A DNA stretch of 64,000 nt from contig NZ_RYYR01000001.1 of NCBI RefSeq assembly GCF_003977595.1, positions 248,001 through 312,000 on the forward strand. The letters are read 5' to 3'. The position numbers and the translations under genes are program-made. Shown here piece after piece: positions 14,654-24,438 of this stretch. The notes beneath the pieces were generated by a model. It was given only the letters and a program-made list of their open reading frames with translations, ran no database searches and had not been told where the DNA came from. This DNA comes from Lysinibacillus antri (GTDB lineage: Bacteria > Bacillota > Bacilli > Bacillales_A > Planococcaceae). Positions within the stretch are counted from its first letter, which is position 1, and the number at the start of each line of letters is the position of its first letter.

Positions 14654-17122
14654 TTATTCATCCATAAAATCATAAGGGGAAAGACCATTTAAACCAACTA
14701 ATGGGTGAACGTATGGAGCTGTTTCAGCCGTTAAAATAGGTTCCAGCGCTTTTCCATTCACATAGAAGGTTTGTTGTTGTTGATTGTCATCTATCGAATG
14801 ATCCGTTGTTGAAGAGACTTCCTTTTCTTGCACTGGAACGTTTTCGATTTCATCCATTGGGTTTAGCCGCGCCTTTAAACTTGTTAACCGTTCTAAGTCA
14901 TCTGTCCTTGCTAATCCGTTTGCAAACGTATCGGGCTCACCACAAAGAATTAAAAAGTTTTTTGCCCGTGTAATACCGGTATAAAGTAAATTCCGACGCA
15001 GCATTTTGGAATAGCTTCGAACGATTGGCATAATGACGGTTTGGAATTCACTACCTTGTGATTTATGGATGGAACAACAATAAGCCAATGTAATTTGATT
15101 CAAATCGCCGCGCTGATAGGTCACCTCGTTGCCATCGTAAGAAACCACGAGTAAGTCTTGCTTTTCTACCGTTTCTTTTGCACGAATGATGGCAATGACC
15201 TCGCCCATATCGCCATTAAAAATATTGCTTTCAGGTTGATTTACTAGTTGTAATACTTTATCACCAATGCGATAGATGACGTCCCCAAACACTAATTCTT
15301 TTCGCGTGCCATCTGGATTTGGATTGACTAATTCTTGAATTTGTTTATTGAGTTGATCGATGCCAGCTGGACCTTTATACATTGGGGCAAGTACTTGGAT
15401 GTCCCGTATGGATTGGCCTTTTGCAACGGCACTTTTTACAACTTGTGTGACAACACTGGCAACTTGATCTGCACTTGCTTTAATAAAGGAACGATCCGAT
15501 GTTTTCTCCGCTACCGTTTGTGGAATATCACCTTTTTTTATTTGGTGAGCAAGTTCAATGATGGTGGATCCTTCAGCTTGTCGGTATACATCCTTTAACT
15601 CGACTGTTGGAACTTGATGCGATGCCAATAAATCCTTTAATACTTGTCCAGGGCCTACTGGTGGCAATTGATCTTGGTCCCCTACAAAAATCACTTGTAC
15701 ATCCTCACTTAAACTTTTCAATAATTGATGAGCTAGCCATGTATCCACCATCGACATTTCATCAATGATAATTAATCGCCCTTGGACTTCTCTTTCTGTC
15801 TCTTCATCCTTTTCTTGCCCATTAAACCCAAGCAAGCGGTGGATTGTCATGGCTGGTAAATCGGTGGATTCTGCTAGACGTTTTGCAGCTCTTCCAGTAG
15901 GTGCAGCAAGGACAATCGGAAACGGTTCTTCTTTTCCGGCATATTCTTTTGGATTTAAAGACAAACCGTGAAGCTCTGCATACACTTCTACTAGTCCTCG
16001 AATAACCGTCGTTTTTCCTGTACCAGGGCCCCCTGTCAAAATCATAACCGACGAATTTAGCGCACATTCAATGGCTTGTACTTGTGTTTCTGCATAAGAA
16101 ACTTCTAAACGTTCCTCTACTTCACCAATCGCTTTACGGATTTCATCTTTTGTAAACGATTGATGCTTTTCATTATGTTGAAGCAATTCGATAATTTTTG
16201 AAGCAATGCCAATTTCACTAAAATACAAGGAAGGCAAGTATAGTCTTGTTTCTTCTCCACAAATTTTACTTTCCTCGCGCATTTCAATGATCGCTTTTGA
16301 AATCGTTTCATATGGAATTTGTATAGGTTGGCTTTGTTCCAACATGGCTTTGACGGATGGTAACACATGCTCCGCATCTAAAAATACATGCCCCTCTGAT
16401 AATGCAGCGTTTGTTAAAATATGTAATACTGCTGCTTTTATTCGATCTGGATGTGCGCCCGTCATGCCCAGTCGACTACCTAGCTCATCTGCTCTTCCAA
16501 AACCAATCCCTTCAACATCTTCAATTAGTCGATAAGGATTTTCCGTTAAGAGCTGAATCGTTTCTTCACGATATGTTTGATAGATTTTCATTGCTAACTG
16601 GGGGCCGAATCCCCAATCGTTTAACTGAATCATGACTTTTTCAAGCCCTAGATTTAACTCTAAATTTTGGCGTATCGATTGTTTTTTTTCAGTTGTTAAT
16701 CGAGGGACAACATCCAATGCATACGGATCTTCCATTATGATTTTGATTGCATCAATTCCTAACTTTTCAACAATAATTTCTGCTGTTTTCCGTCCAACTC
16801 CAGGAAATAGGTCGCTCGATAAATAATGAATAATTCCCTGTTCTGTAGCAGGGACTTCTTTTACAAACGTTTCCACTTGAAATTGTTGCCCGTATTTTGG
16901 ATGCGTTTTTAAAATCCCCGTAAACCGGTATAATTCCTCTTCATTTAATTGTGGGAAATAACCAACGACAATAATTTCTTTATCATCATATTGTAAGTTC
17001 GTTTCTTGAATTTTCACTCGAACAATGGAATACATATTCGTCGCATTATGAAAAATCGATACAATTGGACGGCCAAGGATAAATAACTTATTTACTTCAA
17101 ATAAATTAAGGTTTTCTGCCAT
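14654..17122 (-). CDS. recD2: ATP-dependent RecD2 (YrrC) DNA helicase
   Basis: This 5'-3' superfamily 1B helicase acts outside RecBCD, in replication fork and mismatch-repair contexts in B. subtilis. The 822-residue protein has the RecD2-specific N-terminal half with helix-hairpin-helix motifs (LFPGVGRKTAEIIVEKLG), Walker A GGPGTGKTT at about residues 364-372, Walker B IIDEMSMVD, FVGDQDQLPPVGPGQ (motif III), and a C-terminal SH3-containing helicase part ending GITRAKNFLILCG. I start at the ATG at 17122, nine bases after AAAGGAG; an ATG eight codons upstream lacks a ribosome site. Confidence 0.96.
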   Translation of the reverse strand: MAENLNLFEVNKLFILGRPIVSIFHNATNMYSIVRVKIQETNLQYDDKEIIVVGYFPQLNEEELYRFTGILKTHPKYGQQFQVETFVKEVPATEQGIIHYLSSDLFPGVGRKTAEIIVEKLGIDAIKIIMEDPYALDVVPRLTTEKKQSIRQNLELNLGLEKVMIQLNDWGFGPQLAMKIYQTYREETIQLLTENPYRLIEDVEGIGFGRADELGSRLGMTGAHPDRIKAAVLHILTNAALSEGHVFLDAEHVLPSVKAMLEQSQPIQIPYETISKAIIEMREESKICGEETRLYLPSLYFSEIGIASKIIELLQHNEKHQSFTKDEIRKAIGEVEERLEVSYAETQVQAIECALNSSVMILTGGPGTGKTTVIRGLVEVYAELHGLSLNPKEYAGKEEPFPIVLAAPTGRAAKRLAESTDLPAMTIHRLLGFNGQEKDEETEREVQGRLIIIDEMSMVDTWLAHQLLKSLSEDVQVIFVGDQDQLPPVGPGQVLKDLLASHQVPTVELKDVYRQAEGSTIIELAHQIKKGDIPQTVAEKTSDRSFIKASADQVASVVTQVVKSAVAKGQSIRDIQVLAPMYKGPAGIDQLNKQIQELVNPNPDGTRKELVFGDVIYRIGDKVLQLVNQPESNIFNGDMGEVIAIIRAKETVEKQDLLVVSYDGNEVTYQRGDLNQITLAYCCSIHKSQGSEFQTVIMPIVRSYSKMLRRNLLYTGITRAKNFLILCGEPDTFANGLARTDDLERLTSLKARLNPMDEIENVPVQEKEVSSTTDHSIDDNQQQQTFYVNGKALEPILTAETAPYVHPLVGLNGLSPYDFMDE

Positions 17123-17292
17123 CCCACTTAACTCCTTTACATCCATTCTAGTATTATTGATTTTACCATATGTACCATAGACTGTCTTACATAATCCTAC
17201 CGAATGACACCTCGAATTTTCTTTAGCCTGATGATATGATAGGGATAGTTTGAAATAAAGTATAATTAAGTTTGTTGGAATAGAAAGGATTT

Positions 17293-18054
17293 GTGAAAAG
17301 CGTGGAATTTAGACCTTGTATTGATTTACATGATGGACAAGTCAAACAAATCGTTGGCAGTACACTTGGACATAGTGACCAAGAAGTAGTAGAAAATTTT
17401 ATTTCTGAAAAAGATTCTTCTTATTATGCAAACATGTTTAAAGAAGATCGCTTAACAGGAGGCCACGTCATCATGCTTGGTTCGGGTAATGAAGAGGCTG
17501 CATTACTCGCTCTTAAAACGTATCCAAATGGGTTACAAGTTGGTGGGGGCATTGTAGCAGATAATGCAAAAAAATACATCGACGCTGGTGCAACACATGT
17601 GATTGTAACCTCTTATATTTTCCATGACGGAAAGCTCGATATGGAACGGTTACATCAATTAATTGAAGCTGTAGGAAAAGAACATATCGTAATTGATTTA
17701 AGCTGTAGAAAACGAGATGGTAAATGGTTCGTTGTGACGGATAAATGGACGAAATTTAGTGATTTTGAAGTTAATCAAGAATCAATTTCATACATCGAGC
17801 AATTTTGTGATGAACTATTAATTCATGCGGTTGATGTAGAAGGTAAAAGAAGTGGCATGCAAGAAGAATTAGTAAGAGATTTAGCAAATTGGACGTCCAT
17901 CCCAACAACTTATGCGGGTGGTGTTCGATCATTAGAAGATTTGCAGAAGTTTAAAGACATTTCCAATGGCAAGCTTCACGTTACAATTGGCAGCGCTCTA
18001 GACATTTTTGGAGGAAATCTGCATTATACGGATGTAGTAAACTACTGTAAATAA
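17293..18054 (+). CDS. hisA: Eukaryotic-type HisA: ProFAR isomerase (His6-like)
   Basis: The 253-residue TIM-barrel protein resembles fungal/plant His6 rather than common bacterial HisA. Shared blocks are CIDLHDGQVKQIVG (D11), SSYYANMFKEDRLTGGHVI, LQVGGGI, IVIDLSCRKRDGKWFV, HAVDVEG (D181) and TIGSALDIFGGNL. It should convert ProFAR to PRFAR in histidine synthesis. Start is a GTG four bases after AAAGG. A TATAAT at 17261 is a possible -10. It is alone: no other his gene is within the window. This family is known in scattered bacteria; here it may complement or replace a standard hisA elsewhere. Confidence 0.9.
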   Translation: MKSVEFRPCIDLHDGQVKQIVGSTLGHSDQEVVENFISEKDSSYYANMFKEDRLTGGHVIMLGSGNEEAALLALKTYPNGLQVGGGIVADNAKKYIDAGATHVIVTSYIFHDGKLDMERLHQLIEAVGKEHIVIDLSCRKRDGKWFVVTDKWTKFSDFEVNQESISYIEQFCDELLIHAVDVEGKRSGMQEELVRDLANWTSIPTTYAGGVRSLEDLQKFKDISNGKLHVTIGSALDIFGGNLHYTDVVNYCK

Positions 18055-18063
18055 AAAATGTGA

Positions 18064-18101
18064 AGGCGACCACCGTTTTTTTCTGGTGATCGCCTCTTTT
18101 T
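18064..18101 (+). terminator. Terminator of hisA
   Basis: GGCGACCACC (18065-18074) pairs with GGTGATCGCC (18085-18094) with one mismatch, followed by TCTTTTT. It is ten bases after the hisA stop. Confidence 0.88.
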
Positions 18102-18103
18102 AA

Positions 18104-18187
18104 AGAATAAGAAAGTATAAAACTTTGGATTTAGAACAGTGTCTAGCCTCAGCGCCCTAGCCCCTTTCGAAACTTCCGCTTTTCTTA
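18104..18187. repeat. Composite interspersed repeat (short copy)
   Basis: Inverted relative to the 2222-2435 copy. It runs from AGAATAAGAAAGTATAAAAC through ACAGTGTCTAGC, CAGCGCCCTAGCCCC and TTCCGCTTTTCTTA. The nested hairpins of the long copy are missing. Its outer edge coincides with the stop codon of the nucleoside transporter gene. Confidence 0.75.
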
Positions 18188-19399
18188 TAAAAACATTCCA
18201 GCGATTGCAGCACTTAATAACGAAGCTAAAGTACCAGCGATAACCGCTTTTACTGCTAATTTTGCAATGATCGGTCGTCTACTTGGTGCCATGGAACCCA
18301 ATCCACCAATTAGAATTGCCATAGAACTTAAGTTCGCAAATCCACACAATGCGAAGCTAACAACCATGACCGTTTTTTCTTTTAATTCCGAAATTACTGG
18401 TCCAAAATTTGAATAGGCGACAAACTCATTTAATATGATCTTTTGCCCGATAAAGGAACCTGCCTTAACCGCTTCATCCCAAGGAACTCCGATTGCAAAG
18501 GCGATGGGGGAAAAAACATAGCCTAAAAGTAATTCTAACGTAATTCCTTTTAAGCCAAAAATACCTGTAATCCCACCTAACAATCCATTAATAAGGGCAA
18601 TCAATCCAATAAAAGCGAGTAACATGGCCCCAACGTTCACAGCAAGACTTAAACCATCTCCTGCACCTTTTGCTGCGGCATCAATCACATTGACTGAATC
18701 ATTGCTTCTTTCTAGCGTAAAATTAGATTCATCAATTTCTTCCGTTTCCGGTAATATAAGCTTAGCCATAACTAATCCTGCAGGCGCTGCCATGAAGCTT
18801 GCTGCTAATAAATATTCTAATGGTACGCCTAATAATGAATAGCCGACTAAAACAGAACCCGACACAGAAGCTAAACCACCCACCATCACCGCAAATAACT
18901 CCGATTTCGTCATCTTCCCAATAAATGGTCGAATTACTAATGGTGCTTCGGTTTGTCCCACAAATATATTGGCTGCGGCATTCACTGACTCTGCTTGGCT
19001 TGTTCCTAATAATTTAGATAATCCACCACCTAGAAAACGTATAACGATTTGCATTAGCCCTAAATAGTATAAAACAGAAATAAGCGATGAAAAGAAAATG
19101 ATAACCGTTAATACATTCACAGCAAAAATCATTCCACCGATTGCTTCACTATCTGCCAAAGGACCAAATAAAAATGCAATCCCTTCATTCGCATAGGAAA
19201 TTAAATTTTGGACGGCATTGGAAACATTCGCTAATACCTCACGTCCAAATTCCCATTTTAATACGATGAATCCAAATGTTAATTGAATTAATAAACCAGC
19301 TAGTATGGTCCTCCATTTAATCAATTTTCGATTGGTAGAAAGTAAAAAAGCAATCATAATGACAACAAAAATTCCAATTAATCCCCATACAACATTCAT
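18185..19399 (-). CDS. NupC/CNT-family nucleoside transporter
   Basis: The 404-residue membrane protein has ~9-10 hydrophobic segments. FVGQTEAPLVIRPFI is the CNT nucleoside-binding hairpin (Q-T/E), and IPWDEA-type GVPWDEAVKAGSFIGQKIIL plus NEFVAYSNFG complete the family signature. It should import nucleosides with H+ or Na+. The C-terminal SLLSAAIAGMFL ends exactly where the composite repeat begins. No adjacent nucleoside-catabolic gene is seen, so specificity is undefined. Confidence 0.92.
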   Translation of the reverse strand: MNVVWGLIGIFVVIMIAFLLSTNRKLIKWRTILAGLLIQLTFGFIVLKWEFGREVLANVSNAVQNLISYANEGIAFLFGPLADSEAIGGMIFAVNVLTVIIFFSSLISVLYYLGLMQIVIRFLGGGLSKLLGTSQAESVNAAANIFVGQTEAPLVIRPFIGKMTKSELFAVMVGGLASVSGSVLVGYSLLGVPLEYLLAASFMAAPAGLVMAKLILPETEEIDESNFTLERSNDSVNVIDAAAKGAGDGLSLAVNVGAMLLAFIGLIALINGLLGGITGIFGLKGITLELLLGYVFSPIAFAIGVPWDEAVKAGSFIGQKIILNEFVAYSNFGPVISELKEKTVMVVSFALCGFANLSSMAILIGGLGSMAPSRRPIIAKLAVKAVIAGTLASLLSAAIAGMFL

Positions 19400-19461
19400 A
19401 TGTTCACCTACTTTATGTTGTTATTTTTCTTCTCTTTGATCATTTCATGCAAAATGAGCAG

Positions 19462-19492
19462 AAAAAAAGCCGACCATTTTATTAGTCGACTT
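19462..19492 (-). terminator. Terminator of the TPR gene
   Basis: On the minus strand GTCGAC (19490-19485) pairs with GTCGGC (19474-19469, with one wobble), followed by TTTTTTT (19468-19462). It lies ten bases after the TPR stop codon. Confidence 0.8.
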
Positions 19493-19501
19493 TGTAAAAA
19501 A

Positions 19502-20161
19502 TTAATTAAAGCGTTGGCTTACCATATCGTGTATATATTTCGCTTGTGTAAAATTCGGCTCAAGCGTATAAGCTTCTTTTAAATGGTGTAGAGCTTTTTC
19601 TGTATCTTCTGTAGAGACAGCATACAAAACACCTAAGTTATAATGAGCATCTGCATTTTTAGGCTCTTGGACCAATACAGATTCAAGCTCTGGCTTCGCA
19701 ATGTCAAACATTTCTAATGTACATAGTAAAATACCGTACGAAAGACGAATTTGAATATCCTCTGGAGCAAGCTCAGCCGCGCGTTGTAAATAAGGTAATG
19801 CTAGTTTAGGTTTTTCATCCCGTTCAAAGGATTTACCTAGCATGTAATAGGCATCTGCCCCTTCAATACCATGGTCAATCGATTGTTGGTATAGTTTCGC
19901 CGCCTCAATATAACGTTCCGAATCGTAATACAAATTGGCTAATCCATAATAAGCCGTTGCGCAATTAACATCAATTGTGATTGCTTTTTGGAAAAAACGT
20001 TCCGCTCGTTCAATATCATCCATTGCAGCTAGTAGATTACCGAAATTCACATAGCCTATTGCATCATCTGGATTGTTCTCAATTGCCTCTGTAAATGCTT
20101 TTGCTGCATCTTCATAGCGTTTCTCTTGGAATGCTTTAATTCCTATTTCGTTGTAATTCAT
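19502..20161 (-). CDS. yrrB: TPR-repeat protein (YrrB-like)
   Basis: The 219-residue protein is built almost entirely of about six tetratricopeptide repeats, for example YEDAAKAFTEAIENNPDDAI, CATAYYGLANLYYDSERYIE and NADAHYNLGVLYAVSTEDTE. TPR arrays mediate protein binding; the crystal structure of B. subtilis YrrB shows a TPR superhelix, but its partner is not settled. The gene follows mnmA by 45 bases and probably shares its transcript, as in B. subtilis (recD2-yrrB-mnmA-yrvO order). The start ATG follows AGAGGTGA. Confidence 0.9.
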   Translation of the reverse strand: MNYNEIGIKAFQEKRYEDAAKAFTEAIENNPDDAIGYVNFGNLLAAMDDIERAERFFQKAITIDVNCATAYYGLANLYYDSERYIEAAKLYQQSIDHGIEGADAYYMLGKSFERDEKPKLALPYLQRAAELAPEDIQIRLSYGILLCTLEMFDIAKPELESVLVQEPKNADAHYNLGVLYAVSTEDTEKALHHLKEAYTLEPNFTQAKYIHDMVSQRFN

Positions 20162-20206
20162 TTATTTCACCTCTTAAATAAAGACGACCATTTTTGGCCG
20201 TCTAGA

Positions 20207-21334
<1,128 letters not shown>

Positions 21335-21348
21335 TCACCTTTTCTATT

Positions 21349-22491
21349 TTAATTCACAAGTTTTTTTACAATTTTTGCAGTTCGTTTTGCCGCTTCCACA
21401 ACTTGCGCTTCGGTTAATCCATATCCAAAGCTAAAACGAATGGAATTACGCAGTTCATCTGCCTCTTTCCCAAACATCGCAACCAATACGTGGGACGGAT
21501 CAATGGAACCTGCCGTACAAGCTGAACCACTTGACGCATAAACACCAACCATATCTAAATTGATAAGGAAAGACTCTACATCCATCCCTTTAAAACTAAT
21601 ATTTAATACATGGGGTAATGCATGTTGTTCATTGCCATTGACATGATAGCGAATAGTTTCTTCGTCAAGAACTTCTAAAAAGCGCTTGCGGAACTGTTTG
21701 TAAAATTCTTGTTTTGAAAGCATTTCATTTTGAGCAATTGTCACTGCCTGTGCAAAGCCAACTGCAGATGGCACGTTTTCGGTACCAGCTCTTCGTTTCT
21801 TTTCCTGTGAACCACCTAAAAATGTTGCCACTAAAGGCGTTCCCGTTCTTTGATATAAAAAGCCAATTCCTTTTGGACCGTTTAATTTATGACTTGATAC
21901 ACTTAGTAAATCTACTTGCAACTCATCTACATTTAGTTTTTCAATGCCAAATGCCTGTACTGCATCTGTATGAAAAATTGCTTGATGATCTTTTAAAATT
22001 TCACCAATTTCAGCAATCGGTTGAATCGTTCCGACTTCATTATTGCCATACATAATCGTTACAAGAATGGTATCGTCGCGTAATTCCTTTTTAAAAGTCT
22101 CAATAGAAAGACGTCCTGTTTCATCTACAGGCAGATAAGTCACGTCAAAACCGTCTTTTTCAAGCTTTTCACATGCATTCATAATTGCATGGTGTTCAAT
22201 TTGAGTTGTGATAATATGGTTTCCTCTTAATTTTTGTGCTTGTGCAACACCAAAAATTGCTGAATTATCCGCCTCTGTCCCACCGCTCGTAAAAATGATT
22301 TCGGTATCCTTTGCACCAATTGCATTTGCGAGCTTTGTGCGAGCATCATCTAAAACCTTTCGCGCTTGCCTACCAACTGTATGGATGCTTGAAGGATTTC
22401 CAAAAATTTCGCCGAAAGCTAAAGTCATCTCTTGAATTACTTCTGGATGCATAGGCGACGTCGCTGCATGGTCTAGATAAATTGTTTCCAT
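21349..22491 (-). CDS. yrvO: Cysteine desulfurase, YrvO type
   Basis: This is a class V PLP aminotransferase-fold enzyme of 380 residues. The PLP lysine is in SVSSHKLNGPKG, and the persulfide Cys loop is SGSACTAGSIDPSHV near residue 325. Early motifs are YLDHAATSPMHPEV and FTSGGTEADNSAIFG. In B. subtilis YrvO is the dedicated sulfur donor for the adjacent mnmA product. It sits between cymR (cysteine-metabolism repressor) and mnmA, matching the Bacillus order. Confidence 0.95.
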   Translation of the reverse strand: METIYLDHAATSPMHPEVIQEMTLAFGEIFGNPSSIHTVGRQARKVLDDARTKLANAIGAKDTEIIFTSGGTEADNSAIFGVAQAQKLRGNHIITTQIEHHAIMNACEKLEKDGFDVTYLPVDETGRLSIETFKKELRDDTILVTIMYGNNEVGTIQPIAEIGEILKDHQAIFHTDAVQAFGIEKLNVDELQVDLLSVSSHKLNGPKGIGFLYQRTGTPLVATFLGGSQEKKRRAGTENVPSAVGFAQAVTIAQNEMLSKQEFYKQFRKRFLEVLDEETIRYHVNGNEQHALPHVLNISFKGMDVESFLINLDMVGVYASSGSACTAGSIDPSHVLVAMFGKEADELRNSIRFSFGYGLTEAQVVEAAKRTAKIVKKLVN

Positions 22492-22533
22492 TGTTCATTA
22501 AAACTCCTTTAATAGACAATCTAATTTCTTTCG

Positions 22534-22953
22534 TTAAATATAGAACATATACCCATCGTATTCCGATTGGTCATTATATTTTGCTAAATCTTCAATTGAA
22601 GTCGTATCAAGCACATTTTTCACTGCATCACGAATGCGAATCCATAATTGTTGTTGAGGAGCTTCTTCATTTTCAATTCCTTCAACAGGTTGGATTGGTC
22701 CTTCTAATACTTTAATCACATCCGCAGCTGAAATTTGACTAGGTGGTAATGCTAATAAATAACCACCATATGCACCACGAACACTCTTAACGAGGCCCGC
22801 AATACGAAGCGGAGATACTAATTGCTCTAAATACGCCTCAGATAAATCCTTATCTGCTGCAATTTGGCGAAGCGGAATAGGCCCTTCTCCATAATGTTTT
22901 CCAAGTTCAATCATAATCGTTAAACCGTATCTACCTTTTGTAGAAATTTTCAT
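22534..22953 (-). CDS. cymR: Rrf2-family cysteine metabolism repressor CymR
   Basis: The 139-residue winged-helix regulator starts MKISTKGRYGLTIMIELGKH and has the Rrf2 block YLEQLVSPLRIAGLVKSVRG followed by AYGGYLLA. It has no cysteines, so it does not bind an Fe-S cluster, as in Bacillus CymR, which instead senses with CysK/OAS. The C-terminus DLAKYNDQSEYDGYMFYI matches B. subtilis closely. It is divergent from rarA with ~110 bases between them. Confidence 0.95.
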   Translation of the reverse strand: MKISTKGRYGLTIMIELGKHYGEGPIPLRQIAADKDLSEAYLEQLVSPLRIAGLVKSVRGAYGGYLLALPPSQISAADVIKVLEGPIQPVEGIENEEAPQQQLWIRIRDAVKNVLDTTSIEDLAKYNDQSEYDGYMFYI

Positions 22954-22990
22954 TATAACACCTCAATTTTTCTTGTCCATTTCTATGCTT

Positions 22991-22999
22991 AGTATACCA
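22991..22999 (-). promoter_or_regulatory. Extended -10 element upstream of cymR
   Basis: On the minus strand TGGTATACT (22999-22991) is an extended -10 at a workable distance (~38 bases) from the cymR start. I see no good -35, so this is tentative. Confidence 0.4.
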
Positions 23000-23064
23000 T
23001 AACACCTTTTATTCCACTTGGAAAAGGTCTATTATTTAAAGAAAAGTAGTTAGGAGGGAAATCC

Positions 23065-24348
23065 ATGCACAATGAACCACTGGCATATCGAATGCGCCCT
23101 CGTAATTTAAATGAAATCGTAGGACAGCAACATATTATAGGAAAAAATACAACATTGTATAAAATGATCCAAAACGGACACGTCCCTTCCATGCTTTTAT
23201 ATGGGGAACCTGGGATTGGGAAAACTTCAATTGCTTATGCTATTTCTGGTAGCTCCAATCTTCCATTCTTTTCCCTCAACGCAACACACGCTGGAAAAAA
23301 AGATGTTGAACAAATTGTTACCGAGGCAAGAATATCTGGGAAGGTGATTTTATTTTTAGATGAGATTCATCGTTTTAATAAATTACAACAAGATACATTG
23401 TTACCTCATGTTGAAAATGGCTCGATTGTGTTAATTGGCGCCACAACAGAAAATCCGTTTCACGATGTCAATCCAGCTATTCGTTCACGATGTGGGGAGA
23501 TCCTACAATTAAAACGGCACACCCAACAAGACATAGCTCAACTTTTAACAAATGCATTGGCAGATACTGAAAGAGGGCTTGGGAAACATAACATCATTAT
23601 TACCGAGGAGCAAATCGAGCATATCGCGATGGCTTCTAATGGGGATGCAAGAAAAGCATTAACATTACTCGAATCCGTTTATTATGCATCAGATGAAGAA
23701 GATGGACAAACGATCGTAAAAGATCATACAATTGAACATTTAGCAAAGCGAATTGGTGTTTATGGGGACAAGGGAGGCTCTCATTTTTACAACTTATTAT
23801 CCGCTTTGCAAAAATCCGTTCGCGGTAGTGACACAAATGCGGCACTTTACTATTTAGCTCACTTACTGGAAAACGGTGATTTGATTGCGGTTTGTAGAAG
23901 ATTGCTTGTGATGGCTTATGAAGATGTCGGTCTTGCAAATCCGGCAGTCGGCGCCCATGTATATGCGGCCACAGAATCTGCTAAAGTACTTGGTCTACCA
24001 GAAGCAAGAATTCCTTTAGCTAATGCAGTCATTGAAATGTGCTTATCTCCAAAATCCAATTCGGCTTATGCTGCATTAGATAATGCTATTGCCGCAATCC
24101 ATGACGGGAAAACTGGGGACATCCCACCCCATTTACGGGACGGTCACTATGCGGGGGCAAAAGTTTTAGGGCATATCGGCTATCAATACCCACACGATAC
24201 CCCAATCGGGACATTTGGCGGCTGGATAGATCAACAATATTTACCAGATAACATTGCAAGCTTAGAATTTTATAACCCAGTGATTGCCGGTGAGGAAAAA
24301 CGAATGGCCGCCATTTATGAACGTTTAAAAGGTTTTAAGAAAAAATAA
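23065..24348 (+). CDS. rarA: Replication-associated recombination protein A (RarA/MgsA)
   Basis: This AAA+ ATPase acts at stalled replication forks. The 427-residue protein has MRPRNLNEIVGQQHIIG at its N-terminus, Walker A YGEPGIGKTS (about residues 46-55), Walker B LFLDEIHRFNK, sensor 1 IGATTENP and the MgsA C-terminal domain (YAALDNAIAAIHDGKTGDIP, then HLRDGHYAGAKVLGHIGYQY). The start ATG is preceded by TAGGAGG. It is the only plus-strand member of this cluster and has its own terminator. Confidence 0.96.
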   Translation: MHNEPLAYRMRPRNLNEIVGQQHIIGKNTTLYKMIQNGHVPSMLLYGEPGIGKTSIAYAISGSSNLPFFSLNATHAGKKDVEQIVTEARISGKVILFLDEIHRFNKLQQDTLLPHVENGSIVLIGATTENPFHDVNPAIRSRCGEILQLKRHTQQDIAQLLTNALADTERGLGKHNIIITEEQIEHIAMASNGDARKALTLLESVYYASDEEDGQTIVKDHTIEHLAKRIGVYGDKGGSHFYNLLSALQKSVRGSDTNAALYYLAHLLENGDLIAVCRRLLVMAYEDVGLANPAVGAHVYAATESAKVLGLPEARIPLANAVIEMCLSPKSNSAYAALDNAIAAIHDGKTGDIPPHLRDGHYAGAKVLGHIGYQYPHDTPIGTFGGWIDQQYLPDNIASLEFYNPVIAGEEKRMAAIYERLKGFKKK

Positions 24349-24385
24349 GGGGCTGTCACTCACTAGACAACCCCGTTTTTTTTTT
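24349..24385 (+). terminator. Terminator of rarA
   Basis: GGGGCTGTC (24349-24357) pairs with GACAACCCC (24366-24374), then a run of ten T follows one base later. Confidence 0.92.
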
Positions 24386-24438
24386 GCAAAAGTTGATATT
24401 TCTTCTTAAAAGGTTTTTGGTACATTTTTTAATCTACT

